The notes: generated by a model not told the origin, from the letters alone. Counted from the stretch's first letter, positions 31,375 through 39,563 are shown. The stretch: 64,000 nt of DNA from Oceanospirillaceae bacterium (GCA_015665455.1 JADFAD010000006.1:186001-250000), one strand, 5' to 3'. Translations and numbers: made by a program.

Positions 31375-31782
31375 TCAATCTTTCTTACGTACGTACAACA
31401 CCAAGCTGTGATCAATCAATTCAAAGCCGTGCTTTTCTGCAATTTCATGCTGCAATCGTTCAATTTCTTCGCTGAAGAATTCAACCACATCACCTGACTC
31501 AAGGTTCACCATGTGATCATGATGCTCACCTTTAGCCAATTCAAATACAGCGTGACCGCCATCAAAGTTATGACGAACAACCAAACCTGCGGTTTCAAAC
31601 TGCGTTAATACACGATAAACAGTGGCCAACCCAACGTCTTCACCAGCTTCAATAAGAGACTTATATACGTCTTCCGCACTCATGTGTCGGCAATCAGATC
31701 CCTCTAATATTTGAAGAATTTTCACGCGTGGCAACGTGACCTTCAACCCAACTTTTCTTAATTCACTATTTTCAGAAGCCAT
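31375..31782 (-). CDS. fur: Ferric uptake regulator Fur
   Basis: Iron-dependent repressor of iron uptake genes. The 135 aa protein has the winged-helix DNA-binding domain (GLKVTLPRVKILQIL, then GLATVYRVLTQFETAGLV) and the metal-binding dimer domain with HNFDGGHAVFEL and HHDHM. Positions 93 and 96, where E. coli Fur has the structural-zinc CxxC, are Asn and Ser here; the only Cys is residue 31. Pseudomonas Fur also departs from CxxC. The gene is divergent from bamE with a 73-bp spacer, a conserved pairing. Confidence 0.96.
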   Translation of the reverse strand: MASENSELRKVGLKVTLPRVKILQILEGSDCRHMSAEDVYKSLIEAGEDVGLATVYRVLTQFETAGLVVRHNFDGGHAVFELAKGEHHDHMVNLESGDVVEFFSEEIERLQHEIAEKHGFELIDHSLVLYVRKKD

Positions 31783-31855
31783 AATCTTTGTAATCTCGGA
31801 ATTCTATCGTTAATATCGGTAGCCTAAACTTCTTAAAGCTACTGTATAGATTAAA

Positions 31856-32194
31856 ATGAGAAAGATTCTACTACTTATTCCCATTTTGTCGATGACTATC
31901 AGTTTACTATCTGGTTGCTCATCACTCAATGTTTATAAAATTACTGTTCAGCAAGGAAACATCATCGAAGATGAATCCCTTGATCTTTTAAAACCAGGAA
32001 TGACCCCAAAACAAGTTCAATACGTTCTTGGTACTCCCGTATTGATGGATCCATTCCACCCAAATCAATGGGATTACTATCACAGCGAAAAGCCAGGCTA
32101 TGAAGATAGAGTAGCTTATTCTGTGAGAGTCTATTTCAAAGATGGTCTAATGACTCACTACGAGAAAAAAGACATTACAGAACAAGCATTCTAA
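31856..32194 (+). CDS. bamE: Outer-membrane assembly lipoprotein BamE
   Basis: Accessory lipoprotein of the BAM complex that inserts beta-barrel proteins. The 112 aa precursor has a signal peptide with lipobox LLSGC (lipidated Cys21) and the SmpA/OmlA core: VQQGNIIE, LKPGMTPKQVQYVLGTP and DPFHPNQWDYYH. There is no purine-rich ribosome-binding site before the ATG, and a possible -10 (TATAGA, 31845-31850) lies only six bases upstream, so the mRNA may have almost no leader. The divergent fur neighbour is conserved. Confidence 0.95.
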   Translation: MRKILLLIPILSMTISLLSGCSSLNVYKITVQQGNIIEDESLDLLKPGMTPKQVQYVLGTPVLMDPFHPNQWDYYHSEKPGYEDRVAYSVRVYFKDGLMTHYEKKDITEQAF

Positions 32195-32201
32195 ATCAAT
32201 T

Positions 32202-32230
32202 AAAAAAGGAGCTTAACCAGCTCCTTTTTT
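32202..32230. terminator. Bidirectional terminator between bamE and rnfH
   Basis: AAAAAAGGAGCT (32202-32213) pairs with AGCTCCTTTTTT (32219-32230) over 12 bases with a 5-base loop, with the A and T runs inside the stem. It suits both converging genes. Confidence 0.9.
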
Positions 32231-32242
32231 AATTTACACAAC

Positions 32243-32554
32243 CTAATCTAAGGTTTTCTTTGCCTTTGCTTTCGCTGCTCTGTTTGCACGAGCCGCCTTA
32301 GGATCAATTTTAAGTGGTCGATATATCTCCACACGTTCACCTTCCTGAAGCGCCTGTTCTTTAGGCTTACGAACCGTCTTCCCGAAAATCCCCATTGGAA
32401 CTGTCTCTGGATCAATTTCAGGAAACTGTTGAGTAATACCAGAATGCACTACAGCGTCATACAAGGTAGCACCCTCTTCGACTGACAAAGGCAAAATTGT
32501 TTGCTCTTCAGGCGTTGCGTATGCGACTTCCACACGAATCTTATTACTTGGCAT
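32243..32554 (-). CDS. rnfH: RnfH family ubiquitin-fold protein
   Basis: Small beta-grasp protein of the RnfH/YfjF family, whose function is not firmly known. The residues IRVEVAYATPEEQTILPLSVEEG, AVVHSGI, GIFGKTVRKPKEQALQEGERVEIYRPL and DPKAARANRAAKAK are family landmarks. The start is set at 32554 (MPSNKIRV); an ATG two codons upstream also fits. It overlaps the end of ratA, the usual pairing. Confidence 0.92.
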   Translation of the reverse strand: MPSNKIRVEVAYATPEEQTILPLSVEEGATLYDAVVHSGITQQFPEIDPETVPMGIFGKTVRKPKEQALQEGERVEIYRPLKIDPKAARANRAAKAKAKKTLD

Positions 32555-32978
32555 AAACAACCCCCGCTTGTTTTACAAAAGCATCAACCATGGCGTTTGC
32601 GACCTGTTGAAACACCTTGCCTACGGCCATATTCCGTAACGATCCCGACATTTCAAAATGCAAATCCAAGCACACTTTACATGCTGTCTCGTTCAAGGCT
32701 TTAAAGCCCCAAGCGCCAGACAAACTGGTAAAAGGGCCATCCACCAAGTTCATTTCAATCCGATGACCATCAATTAACTGATTCCGAGTAGTAAACTTCT
32801 GCTTAACACCCGCTTTATTAATATTAAGCGTCGCCACAACCTCTTGATCAGACTGAGAGTGAACCTCAACACCATCACACCAAGGCAGGAACGAAGGATA
32901 ACTAATCACATCGTTAACCAAATCAAACATTTCACGCGCACTGTGTAAAACCAGTGCGCTTCTCTCAACTACAGCCAT
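32544..32978 (-). CDS. ratA: RatA-like START/polyketide-cyclase domain protein
   Basis: Coenzyme Q-binding COQ10/START-like family protein of 144 aa. In E. coli the homologue RatA (YfjG) was described as a toxin that blocks 70S ribosome association; other work places the family with ubiquinone binding, so its role is open. Sequence landmarks are REMFDLVNDVISYPSFLPWCDG, LVDGPFTSLSGAWGF and the C-terminal ANAMVDAFVKQA. It overlaps rnfH and lies 3 bp after the NSS transporter gene on the same strand. Confidence 0.88.
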   Translation of the reverse strand: MAVVERSALVLHSAREMFDLVNDVISYPSFLPWCDGVEVHSQSDQEVVATLNINKAGVKQKFTTRNQLIDGHRIEMNLVDGPFTSLSGAWGFKALNETACKVCLDLHFEMSGSLRNMAVGKVFQQVANAMVDAFVKQAGVVYAK

Positions 32979-32981
32979 GTA

Positions 32982-34505
32982 TTAACTACTCAAACCACGA
33001 GCGGGTTTCTTTAAAGACTTAACAACTATTGCTATATAAGCAATAGCAAGAATAACTCCACCAATAACACGCGGCTGCATATAAGTAGGGTTACTGCACT
33101 CACCCGTTTCAGCATTCAAAAGACTTTCATCCATCAAAGAACACTCAGGCAACAAACCGCTAATGAATACAATGCCAATAGCAATCGGAGTAACAAAACG
33201 AAGCAGCACATACCAGATGTTAAAGAATACAGCATTCTTAACTTGCATCTCGTTATAAACGTGGTGGTATTTCATGCCAAAGCCAACAAACAAAGCAATC
33301 AACAATCCACCCAACGGCAGCATAATGTTCGCTGTAATAAAGTCCAACGAATCAAAAATTGTTTTGCCCGGCAATAAGTGGAATTCAGACCAATCATTGA
33401 ATGAAAGCACAGTGCCAATGCCTAACACCCAAATAATAGAGGCAATCGCAATCGTTGCTTTGGTTCTTGTCGTTTTAAAACGTTCAATGGCCCACGCCGT
33501 TGCAGGTTCAATCAACGATATGGCAGAACTCCATGCAGCAAACGACACAAGAATAAAGAACAAGGCACCAAAGAACTGACCACCCGCCATATTACCGAAC
33601 GCAATAGGTAGCGAGACAAACAACAACCCAGGCCCTGCTGATGGCTCCAAACCATTTGCAAAAACAATTGGGAAAATTGCAAGCCCAGCTAACAACGCAA
33701 CCAAGGTATCCAAACCAGCAATAGCAAAAACAGTCGTTCCAATAGAAGCCTGACGAGGCATATAAGCGCCATAAGCCATAATCGCTCCCATGCCCAAACT
33801 CAACGTAAAGAATGCATGCCCCAGCGCAACCAAGACTGACTCAGCCGTCAGCTTAGAAAAATCAGCATCAAACATGAAGTGAACCGCTTTTGAGAAATCG
33901 CCATTCTTAGCGGCATAGCCAATTAGCACGATTAAAAGCACGAATAATAATGGCATCAATATTTGAATAGCGGACTCAATACCCTTATTAACACCGCGCA
34001 TAATCACGCCAGCAGTCAATACCATAAATACCGTATGCCAAAGCATTAAACCCGAAGGATCAGCCAACATATCGCCAAACTGACCGCCTGCAAGGTCTTG
34101 GTCTGCTCCTACAAATGTCCCTGTCGCCATTTTCAGAACATAACTCAGCGCCCAGCCAGCAATTACGGAATAAAACGAAAGAATCAAGAAACCAGCCAAA
34201 GCGCCCATCCAACCGATGGCTTTCCAAGCAGGGCCGGCCTTAGCTTCAGAGATCAATGAAGACATGGTATTAATTGGACTTTGACGCCCTCGACGCCCCA
34301 TAGCAACTTCAGCCACCATGATAGGAACACCAACCAAAGCGATACATGCCAGATACATTAAAACAAAAGCACCACCACCATGTTCACCCGTAATATAAGG
34401 AAACTTCCAAATATTACCCAACCCAACTGCCGAACCTGTAGCAGCAAGAATAAAAATCCAACGATTACGCCAAATACCATGTACTGACTGATTGTTATTC
34501 GCCAT
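32982..34505 (-). CDS. Sodium-dependent transporter, NSS/SNF family
   Basis: Neurotransmitter:sodium symporter family protein of 507 aa with about twelve membrane segments. The first segment shows the family motif ATGSAVGLGNIWKFPYITGEHGGGAF, in which the unwound region contributes to Na+ and substrate sites. Bacterial relatives such as LeuT and Tyt1 move amino acids; the substrate here cannot be told. It sits directly upstream of ratA-rnfH (3 bp gap) and divergent from smpB, where ratA usually faces smpB directly. Confidence 0.92.
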   Translation of the reverse strand: MANNNQSVHGIWRNRWIFILAATGSAVGLGNIWKFPYITGEHGGGAFVLMYLACIALVGVPIMVAEVAMGRRGRQSPINTMSSLISEAKAGPAWKAIGWMGALAGFLILSFYSVIAGWALSYVLKMATGTFVGADQDLAGGQFGDMLADPSGLMLWHTVFMVLTAGVIMRGVNKGIESAIQILMPLLFVLLIVLIGYAAKNGDFSKAVHFMFDADFSKLTAESVLVALGHAFFTLSLGMGAIMAYGAYMPRQASIGTTVFAIAGLDTLVALLAGLAIFPIVFANGLEPSAGPGLLFVSLPIAFGNMAGGQFFGALFFILVSFAAWSSAISLIEPATAWAIERFKTTRTKATIAIASIIWVLGIGTVLSFNDWSEFHLLPGKTIFDSLDFITANIMLPLGGLLIALFVGFGMKYHHVYNEMQVKNAVFFNIWYVLLRFVTPIAIGIVFISGLLPECSLMDESLLNAETGECSNPTYMQPRVIGGVILAIAYIAIVVKSLKKPARGLSS

Positions 34506-34672
34506 GTTCTCTCCAAAAGGAACTTATTATGTCTTCTGCCTGAACCTAAAATTACGACAGGTTCATTTTCCCCAAAAAATTTTGCAGCTATTCTACCTAC
34601 ACTAAAGAATAAACCCAAATAACGGTTTGTAACCATAGGAAAAAAATTCAAATAACCCTATAATCGCAAGCT

Positions 34673-35155
34673 ATGGGAAAACAAAAGAAAAAAAAGTCGT
34701 CTAACGGCTCATCCACAATCGCACTGAACAAAAAAGCACGCCACGATTACAGCATCGCGGACAAGTTCGAAGCTGGTGTTCAACTGCAAGGTTGGGAAGT
34801 TAAAAGTATCCGAGCGGGTAAAGTACAACTCGTTGACTCCTTCGTAATCATCAAGAACGGTGAAGTTTGGCTTGTTGGCGCACACATGACGCCACTGATA
34901 CAAGCCTGTACTCACGTTGTTGCTGAGCCACGAAGAGAACGTAAACTTCTTCTTAACAAAAAAGAAATCAACAAACTCTTTCGTCATACAGCGAATGAAG
35001 GTCATACCTGTGTCTGTCTTGCCCTTTACTGGAAAGGCGCAAACGTAAAAGCAGAAATCGCAACCGTGACCGGTAAAAAGCAGCATGACAAACGAGCTGA
35101 AGAGAAAAACCGCGACTGGGATCGTCAAAAGTCGCGAATAATGAAAGAAAACTAG
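34673..35155 (+). CDS. smpB: SsrA-binding protein SmpB
   Basis: Binds tmRNA and brings it to stalled ribosomes for trans-translation. The 160 aa protein has [35 protein letters not shown], the [13 protein letters not shown] segment and the basic C-terminal tail [19 protein letters not shown] that enters the mRNA channel. It lies 59 bp before its RNA partner ssrA. Confidence 0.97.
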   Translation: MGKQKKKKSSNGSSTIALNKKARHDYSIADKFEAGVQLQGWEVKSIRAGKVQLVDSFVIIKNGEVWLVGAHMTPLIQACTHVVAEPRRERKLLLNKKEINKLFRHTANEGHTCVCLALYWKGANVKAEIATVTGKKQHDKRAEEKNRDWDRQKSRIMKEN

Positions 35156-35174
35156 AAATAAATGTTATTAAAGG

Positions 35175-35202
35175 TTGGAATCTAATAATCCGGCCATATA
35201 AT
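35175..35202 (+). promoter_or_regulatory. Promoter of ssrA
   Basis: TTGGAA (35175-35180), 16 bases, TATAAT (35197-35202), a strong match 12 bases before the tmRNA 5' end. Confidence 0.75.
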
Positions 35203-35214
35203 AACAGTATCAAC

Positions 35215-35575
35215 GGGGATGACTTGGCTTCGACGTTGGTAACGAAACTTAAGGTGCATGTCGAGAGGGGTATACGATCTCGTAAATCAACGTTTACCGT
35301 TTTTATAGTTGCAAACGAAGACAACTACGCTCTAGCGGCTTAAGCCCGCTAGCTCCACCGATGTTTTAAGTGTCTATGCTTCATCGACTGGTGTCATCTT
35401 TCATAGGATAAGCCGACAACATTGCTTATGTGTCTAGGACGAAAACTAAAGTAAGCTCGCCCCATCCACCCTGTCCTTCGGGTCGGCACGGGTTAATTAA
35501 ATAGAAGTGACTAAGCATGTAGTACCGAGAGCGGAGTACTCGCGGACGCGGGTTCGACTCCCGCCATCTCCACCA
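35215..35575 (+). ncRNA. ssrA: Transfer-messenger RNA (tmRNA)
   Basis: One-piece tmRNA of 361 bases. The 5' end GGGGATG pairs with CATCTCC before the encoded ACCA (35572-35575), forming the tRNA-like acceptor stem; the T arm GGTTCGACTCCC is present. The tag frame runs from GCA at 35311 to TAA at 35341-35343 and reads ANEDNYALAA, ending in the ALAA degradation signal. The rest forms the pseudoknot-rich body. It lies next to smpB, its protein partner. Confidence 0.97.
35311..35343 (+). other. tmRNA proteolysis-tag reading frame
   Basis: Ten sense codons and TAA, giving ANEDNYALAA, added to the C terminus of stalled nascent proteins. The tag differs from the E. coli ANDENYALAA by a swap at residues 3-4. 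Confidence 0.95.
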
Positions 35576-35617
35576 ACATGACTTTCAGAGAGCGTTCAAA
35601 AAGCTCTGCAAGTTTTT

Positions 35618-35644
35618 AAAAAAGAGGCTTCGGCCTCTTTTTTA
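35618..35644 (+). terminator. Rho-independent terminator after ssrA
   Basis: AAAGAGGC-TTCG-GCCTCTTT (35621-35640), a perfect 8-bp stem with a TTCG tetraloop, followed by more T. A near-identical element occurs after the TauE/SafE gene at 43855-43884. Confidence 0.92.
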
Positions 35645-35995
35645 TTGCCTGTAAGAAACGAAGAAAACTTGTAAAAATCAGAATCCTTAGCAAAACGACC
35701 TTATAAAGCCTAATTTCAATGTAAATCCCACTCGGCACTTACTGATGTATTCTGGGTTACCACTTGATTGGTCTTTGAACTCTATAGGCACGATGCCCTG
35801 TAACTATTGAAGTCAAAAGCTATGTAGAGGTGCTGCCGAGCAACTTCACCTAGGATAAAACGATCACCCAAGAGTAACTTGAAGCCGACCTATAATAGGC
35901 AGATTAAACTTCACGCTATTAATTGCCATGTCTTGCTAAATATTCTTTGAACACAAGAGTCAGCCATGAAAGTGCAGAAGCTATTACTTCTGTTA
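35645..35995. other. Non-coding stretch after ssrA
   Basis: About 350 bp with stops in all frames and no recognisable gene, tRNA or repeat. Short frames read on the minus strand (for example one ending near 35690) resemble no family. It could be decayed sequence, because ssrA 3' ends often host integrations, but no integrase or duplicated ssrA end was noticed. Confidence 0.5.
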
Positions 35996-36427
35996 CTAAC
36001 TCTTATAAAAATGCTCTTTGATTTCTTTTATGGTCTTTATATCAGCACAATATTCTGCTGTAGGTCTAATTAACAAACGCTGGATTCCAATAGGCTCTCC
36101 CGATTCTAGGCAATAGCCGTAATCGGCCAAACGAATGCGCTCGAGAGCCTGTTGAATTTTTGGCAACAGTTTTTGCTCACGCTCAACTATTCGAAAAGAA
36201 ATGGCGCACTGCTCCTCCCAAGTCGCTCGATCACTTTCATCACTAAGCTCCACAGGATTAGCTATCTGATCTTTAAATTCTTGAATTCTCGCTTGAGTTG
36301 ACTCGTGAAGCTCTATCAACAACTCTTTAAAAAATTGGAGCTGTTCTTCGTTCATGTAATCTTCATCAGCCGCTTCTTTGATCTGCTCTTCTGTTAATTT
36401 TTGAGTTTCTAATTCATTTTTATTCAT
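35996..36427 (-). CDS. DksA-family RNA polymerase-binding protein, zinc-site-poor (DksA2-like)
   Basis: TraR/DksA family transcription factor of 143 aa that enters the RNA polymerase secondary channel. A coiled coil (about 25-95) carries the tip motif D63-x2-D66-x-A68 needed for activity in DksA. The globular end follows the DksA pattern YGYCLESGEPIGIQRLLIRPTA, but two of the four zinc ligands are replaced: C106 and C127 remain, while positions 109 and 130 are Ser and Ile. This resembles the zinc-independent DksA2 paralogue of Pseudomonas aeruginosa, which functions when zinc is scarce. There is no Zur site I can identify and no partner gene adjacent. Confidence 0.88.
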   Translation of the reverse strand: MNKNELETQKLTEEQIKEAADEDYMNEEQLQFFKELLIELHESTQARIQEFKDQIANPVELSDESDRATWEEQCAISFRIVEREQKLLPKIQQALERIRLADYGYCLESGEPIGIQRLLIRPTAEYCADIKTIKEIKEHFYKS

Positions 36428-36624
36428 ACTTCAGCCCCACAGACACAAAATAAATTTGTTATGATATAACATAGCATTTTATATTTAAAGACGTGGTACG
36501 ATAGGATCACCGAGAAGACATTTCAAGATCCTCTCTCGCAAAAAGTGCTCGCTTGTAACACAAACATTGAACGACCGAATGAAAAACACAGCTAGGAAGT
36601 GCATCTTAAACACTACTGAAACGT

Positions 36625-37347
36625 TTAATTAGAATTGTATTGATATCGAATAATAACATCCTCATAGTCACCATATTCATCGCAAATATTAGATCGTCCG
36701 ACGAACTTCATGATTCGTTGAGAGGACCTCTCATAAACTAAAAATAAAGGGTCGATAAGTATTCGAATCATCCAATTTTCAGCTGCAATCCGCCAACAAA
36801 TTAAGGTATCAAGAACCAAATTGGTTAACAAAAAAGGTTCGCACTCCATTGTTTGAATACTTAAATCGATAGTTTTCTGAAGACTGGGCAACAAGTAGCG
36901 GATGATCTTCTTTTCTCCACTGACCAGAACCTCCCAATTTAAACGAATGTAATGATCAAAACCTGCATCAATTACCAGAGAGTCGGACATATCAACCCTA
37001 TTCTCCAGAGGCTTTTTCACGTCATTCTCGCGATAAAGCACCTGAATCATCTCACCCAATTTCTTCGTTTCGATTAATTCACCATTTCGCCTATTAAGTT
37101 GTCGAACCTCAGGAGCAATGTAGCTATTTTGATAATTAATGCGTTTCTCAGCAAAAACACGACCATCAGCCTCTTTGTATTCGACTCGATGATTATACGG
37201 AGTCAGATAGCGATGCTCTTCTAAATACAAAATTCGTTGGCCGTCTTTACTATAAGCGGTACCGATAAACTCGAACGAGTAGGACACTGAAGCTGTGTTA
37301 GTTAAAATAAAGAAGACTGAAAACAATAAACGATTTAGTTTAAGCAT
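36625..37347 (-). CDS. Exported protein of unknown function
   Basis: A 240 aa protein with a clear N-terminal signal peptide (basic MLKLNR, hydrophobic core to about residue 20, probable cleavage after SYS). The mature part is rich in charged residues and beta-like strands (for example VDMSDSLVIDAGFDHYIRLNW) and contains a few Cys. I do not recognise the family. Its start overlaps the DUF2878 gene by 13 bases, so it belongs to the SDR-DUF2878 operon and is probably periplasmic. Confidence 0.75.
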   Translation of the reverse strand: MLKLNRLLFSVFFILTNTASVSYSFEFIGTAYSKDGQRILYLEEHRYLTPYNHRVEYKEADGRVFAEKRINYQNSYIAPEVRQLNRRNGELIETKKLGEMIQVLYRENDVKKPLENRVDMSDSLVIDAGFDHYIRLNWEVLVSGEKKIIRYLLPSLQKTIDLSIQTMECEPFLLTNLVLDTLICWRIAAENWMIRILIDPLFLVYERSSQRIMKFVGRSNICDEYGDYEDVIIRYQYNSN

Positions 37348-37874
37348 GATGAGCCCTGGTCAGCTTTGAGCTGATACCTGATCCAAGTAAGAATAAGGGC
37401 CCAGACGCTGCCTTCTGCAGCCAAAAATAAAGCGGGCTGAACCAATATCTTTGAGCCGGATATATAAATACCGATCCAATAACTAAAGGGGATCAAAAAG
37501 AATCCTGTCACTACAGGTAACCAACCGGTTTTAAATATCCACTTCATCGAATGATTCAAAGTCGTCGAAAAAGCCAACCAAAGTGCGATTAACCAACCGG
37601 GAATCAAGTTCCCATAATGCCCATGATAAGTAACAGCTCCAGATGACATAAGCAGCGAATCAAAAACAACACCAAATGCGACTAACTGAACCATAGAGCC
37701 GATTTCATTTGCTTTTGGTCTTATGAAAATAACATGAGCGACTAAAAGTAGATTGGCAACAAGTAACCCGGATAGACTATGACCTTGCACACATATAAAC
37801 CAAACAACTTGAAATGCCAAAGCATTCATTACGATTATTAATCGCCCATTTTTTAACGTCTTAATCTGCTCCAT
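37335..37874 (-). CDS. DUF2878 family membrane protein
   Basis: Membrane protein with five or six predicted segments, matching DUF2878 (landmarks LAFQVVWFICVQG, GVVFDSLLMSSGAVTYHG and PGWLIALWLAFSTTLNHS). Its function is unknown; the family is often found near cyclopropane-fatty-acid synthase-like genes, DUF1365 and DUF3833 in lipid-related clusters. Those genes are not here. An ATG at 37889 is also possible as start. It overlaps the SDR gene upstream and the exported-protein gene downstream. Confidence 0.8.
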   Translation of the reverse strand: MEQIKTLKNGRLIIVMNALAFQVVWFICVQGHSLSGLLVANLLLVAHVIFIRPKANEIGSMVQLVAFGVVFDSLLMSSGAVTYHGHYGNLIPGWLIALWLAFSTTLNHSMKWIFKTGWLPVVTGFFLIPFSYWIGIYISGSKILVQPALFLAAEGSVWALILTWIRYQLKADQGSSCLN

Positions 37875-38640
37875 GATTGACAGTCTCATGGTTTCTATCA
37901 GCTGGCTTTTTTACATTCATTTTTAGCCACCGCTTCGGGAACGCATTAAGAATGCAGAAAGCCCAATGCAACCGCTTCGGGAAAATATACTCATAAGGTT
38001 TCTTTACTATATGTTTAAGAATATGCTTAGCGGCTTGCTCTGAACTCATTAGAAAGGGCATATCAAAATTGTTTGCTTGCGTTAGTGGCGTATCAATAAA
38101 ACCAGGTTTTACATCCGTCACATCGATCCCTTCGACTGCCAGATCAATACGCAATGAAGAAAGAAAATAGCTTAACGCAGCTTTGGACGCGCCATAGGCT
38201 TCGGCTCGCGGAAAGGCAGCTGTCGTTGCTAATGAACTGATGGCAACAATGTGTCCTCTCTGCTGAGACTTCTTTAATAGAGGCAAAGCAGCCTGAATGG
38301 ATTTAACAGATCCATGGAAATTAATATCCATGACCTGCTTCATAATATTCCAGTCAGGATCGTCCATCTCAAAATAGAGGCAATTACCAGCACATAAAAT
38401 TATCCGATCAAGTCGCTCTGTAATAACACCAAGCTGCTGGCCGATCCAATCAACGTGATCATTCACCAGATCCGTTGCCAGGGTTGAGATATTCTTTTCA
38501 TTGAGCAGCATTTCTTTTAAACACTGCTTATTACGACCACTAACAATGACATGATTACCTTGCTGAGCAAGCATCAAGGCTAATTGTTTACCAATACCAC
38601 TGGTTGCTCCTGTCACCCAAATGGTTTCGTTTCTGATCAT
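37861..38640 (-). CDS. Short-chain dehydrogenase/reductase
   Basis: NAD(P)-dependent oxidoreductase of the classical SDR family, 259 aa. The cofactor motif TGATSGIG is at about 10-17, the active-site Ser lies in ISSLATTA, and the YGASK motif (Tyr and Lys) is near residue 150, followed by DVKPGFIDTPLT. The C terminus ends in a basic stretch. The substrate is unknown. It is the first gene of the three-gene overlapping operon and shares it with DUF2878, consistent with a lipid or fatty-acid role by inference. Confidence 0.9.
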   Translation of the reverse strand: MIRNETIWVTGATSGIGKQLALMLAQQGNHVIVSGRNKQCLKEMLLNEKNISTLATDLVNDHVDWIGQQLGVITERLDRIILCAGNCLYFEMDDPDWNIMKQVMDINFHGSVKSIQAALPLLKKSQQRGHIVAISSLATTAAFPRAEAYGASKAALSYFLSSLRIDLAVEGIDVTDVKPGFIDTPLTQANNFDMPFLMSSEQAAKHILKHIVKKPYEYIFPKRLHWAFCILNAFPKRWLKMNVKKPADRNHETVNHGAD

Positions 38641-38765
38641 AAAAAACCCCGTGTGTAGGATGTTTATAACTTATACGGAAAAAACAAACGCATGGATCAA
38701 TATGATGGGTATTTCTTAAATGTTTAACCTCTAAAAAATATTCAAGTAAGCTTTCTTACAATGCC

Positions 38766-39539
38766 TCAGCACCTAGACGCAAACTCGAATACATCTGAGT
38801 AGCAGTTCTCTTCTTTCAACCCATTGGTTTGAAGCTTATCAATGGTTCCGTACACCATTTTCGGTGAGCCGCATAAGTAAGTTTTAATACCGTCCAGCCT
38901 CTCAAAATCCTCTTCAATCACTTCATAGATATAGCCCGAACGCCCAGACCAGCCTTTATCGGCTGACTCTAGAATGGGTGTGAAGCTCAGGTTTTTATTC
39001 TGATCTACCCAACGTTGAAACTTACCCAACAGATAAAACTCATCGGATGCTTTGTTCGACCAGTAAATGTTCACATTGGTATCTGGCCGTTGCCTTAGGA
39101 TCTCTTCGGTTAAACACTTAATCTTAGAAATGCCGGAACCCGCAGCGATTAATAAGTGCGTTGATCTCAGATCGGTTTGTAAATACGCCTTTCCCATTGG
39201 CAAAGTCACTCTGACATATTCATTCGAGGTACTCAGTTCTGAGAGATGTTTTATAATTTTATCCGCAAAGGCACTGCTGTTTTGAATAAACAATTGAAGG
39301 CGATGGGGCTGCTCGGGATTAAAGCCGTTAGCAATGGTATAAAACAGAGATTGCGTTTGCCCATCCCTATTGAGATCTAACTCAAGCGCTAGGTATTGAC
39401 CTGCATGGTAGTCCAAAACAGCGTCAGCAGTGGATTGCAGCTCGACTTCAAACGTGTCGGTACTCAAAGGAATGACATCCGATACCCGACAAGCATGTAC
39501 AACGCCTGACCGAACCTTGGTATGAACAACCTTATTCAT
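38766..39539 (-). CDS. FAD/NAD(P)H oxidoreductase (flavin reductase-like, FNR family)
   Basis: Ferredoxin-NADP reductase superfamily protein of about 257 aa. The FAD-binding beta barrel (about 10-105, with AGQYLALEL and SLFYTIAN in place of the usual RxYS motif) is followed by the NAD(P) domain with LLIAAGSGISKIKCL (about 130) and the terminal YLCGSPKMVYG (about 225). It has no 2Fe-2S domain. The start at 39539 is supported by GGGG seven bases upstream. It is divergent from the metR-like gene of the mes locus, so it is a candidate electron donor for an oxygen-dependent step there; this is inference. Confidence 0.85.
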   Translation of the reverse strand: MNKVVHTKVRSGVVHACRVSDVIPLSTDTFEVELQSTADAVLDYHAGQYLALELDLNRDGQTQSLFYTIANGFNPEQPHRLQLFIQNSSAFADKIIKHLSELSTSNEYVRVTLPMGKAYLQTDLRSTHLLIAAGSGISKIKCLTEEILRQRPDTNVNIYWSNKASDEFYLLGKFQRWVDQNKNLSFTPILESADKGWSGRSGYIYEVIEEDFERLDGIKTYLCGSPKMVYGTIDKLQTNGLKEENCYSDVFEFASRC

Positions 39540-39550
39540 ATATAACCCCA

Positions 39551-39563
39551 TGACTAATATTCA
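39551..39563 (-). promoter_or_regulatory. MetR-like box upstream of the flavin reductase gene
   Basis: On the minus strand TGAATATTAGTCA, matching the MetR consensus TGAA-N5-TTCA at seven of eight defined positions. It lies 12 bases before the reductase start codon and about 125 bases before metR, so it could serve either gene. Confidence 0.5.

Noticed and set aside
32544-32978. RatA-RnfH as a classical toxin-antitoxin pair
   Set aside because: The overlap resembles toxin-antitoxin layout, but RnfH is not an established antitoxin and the START-domain family is widely conserved, so I call it by family only.
34709-35128. 139-codon minus-strand frame opposite smpB
   Set aside because: Antisense shadow of smpB without a family match.
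34968-35324. 118-codon minus-strand frame spanning the end of smpB and the start of ssrA
   Set aside because: It is antisense to a certain protein gene and a certain RNA gene.
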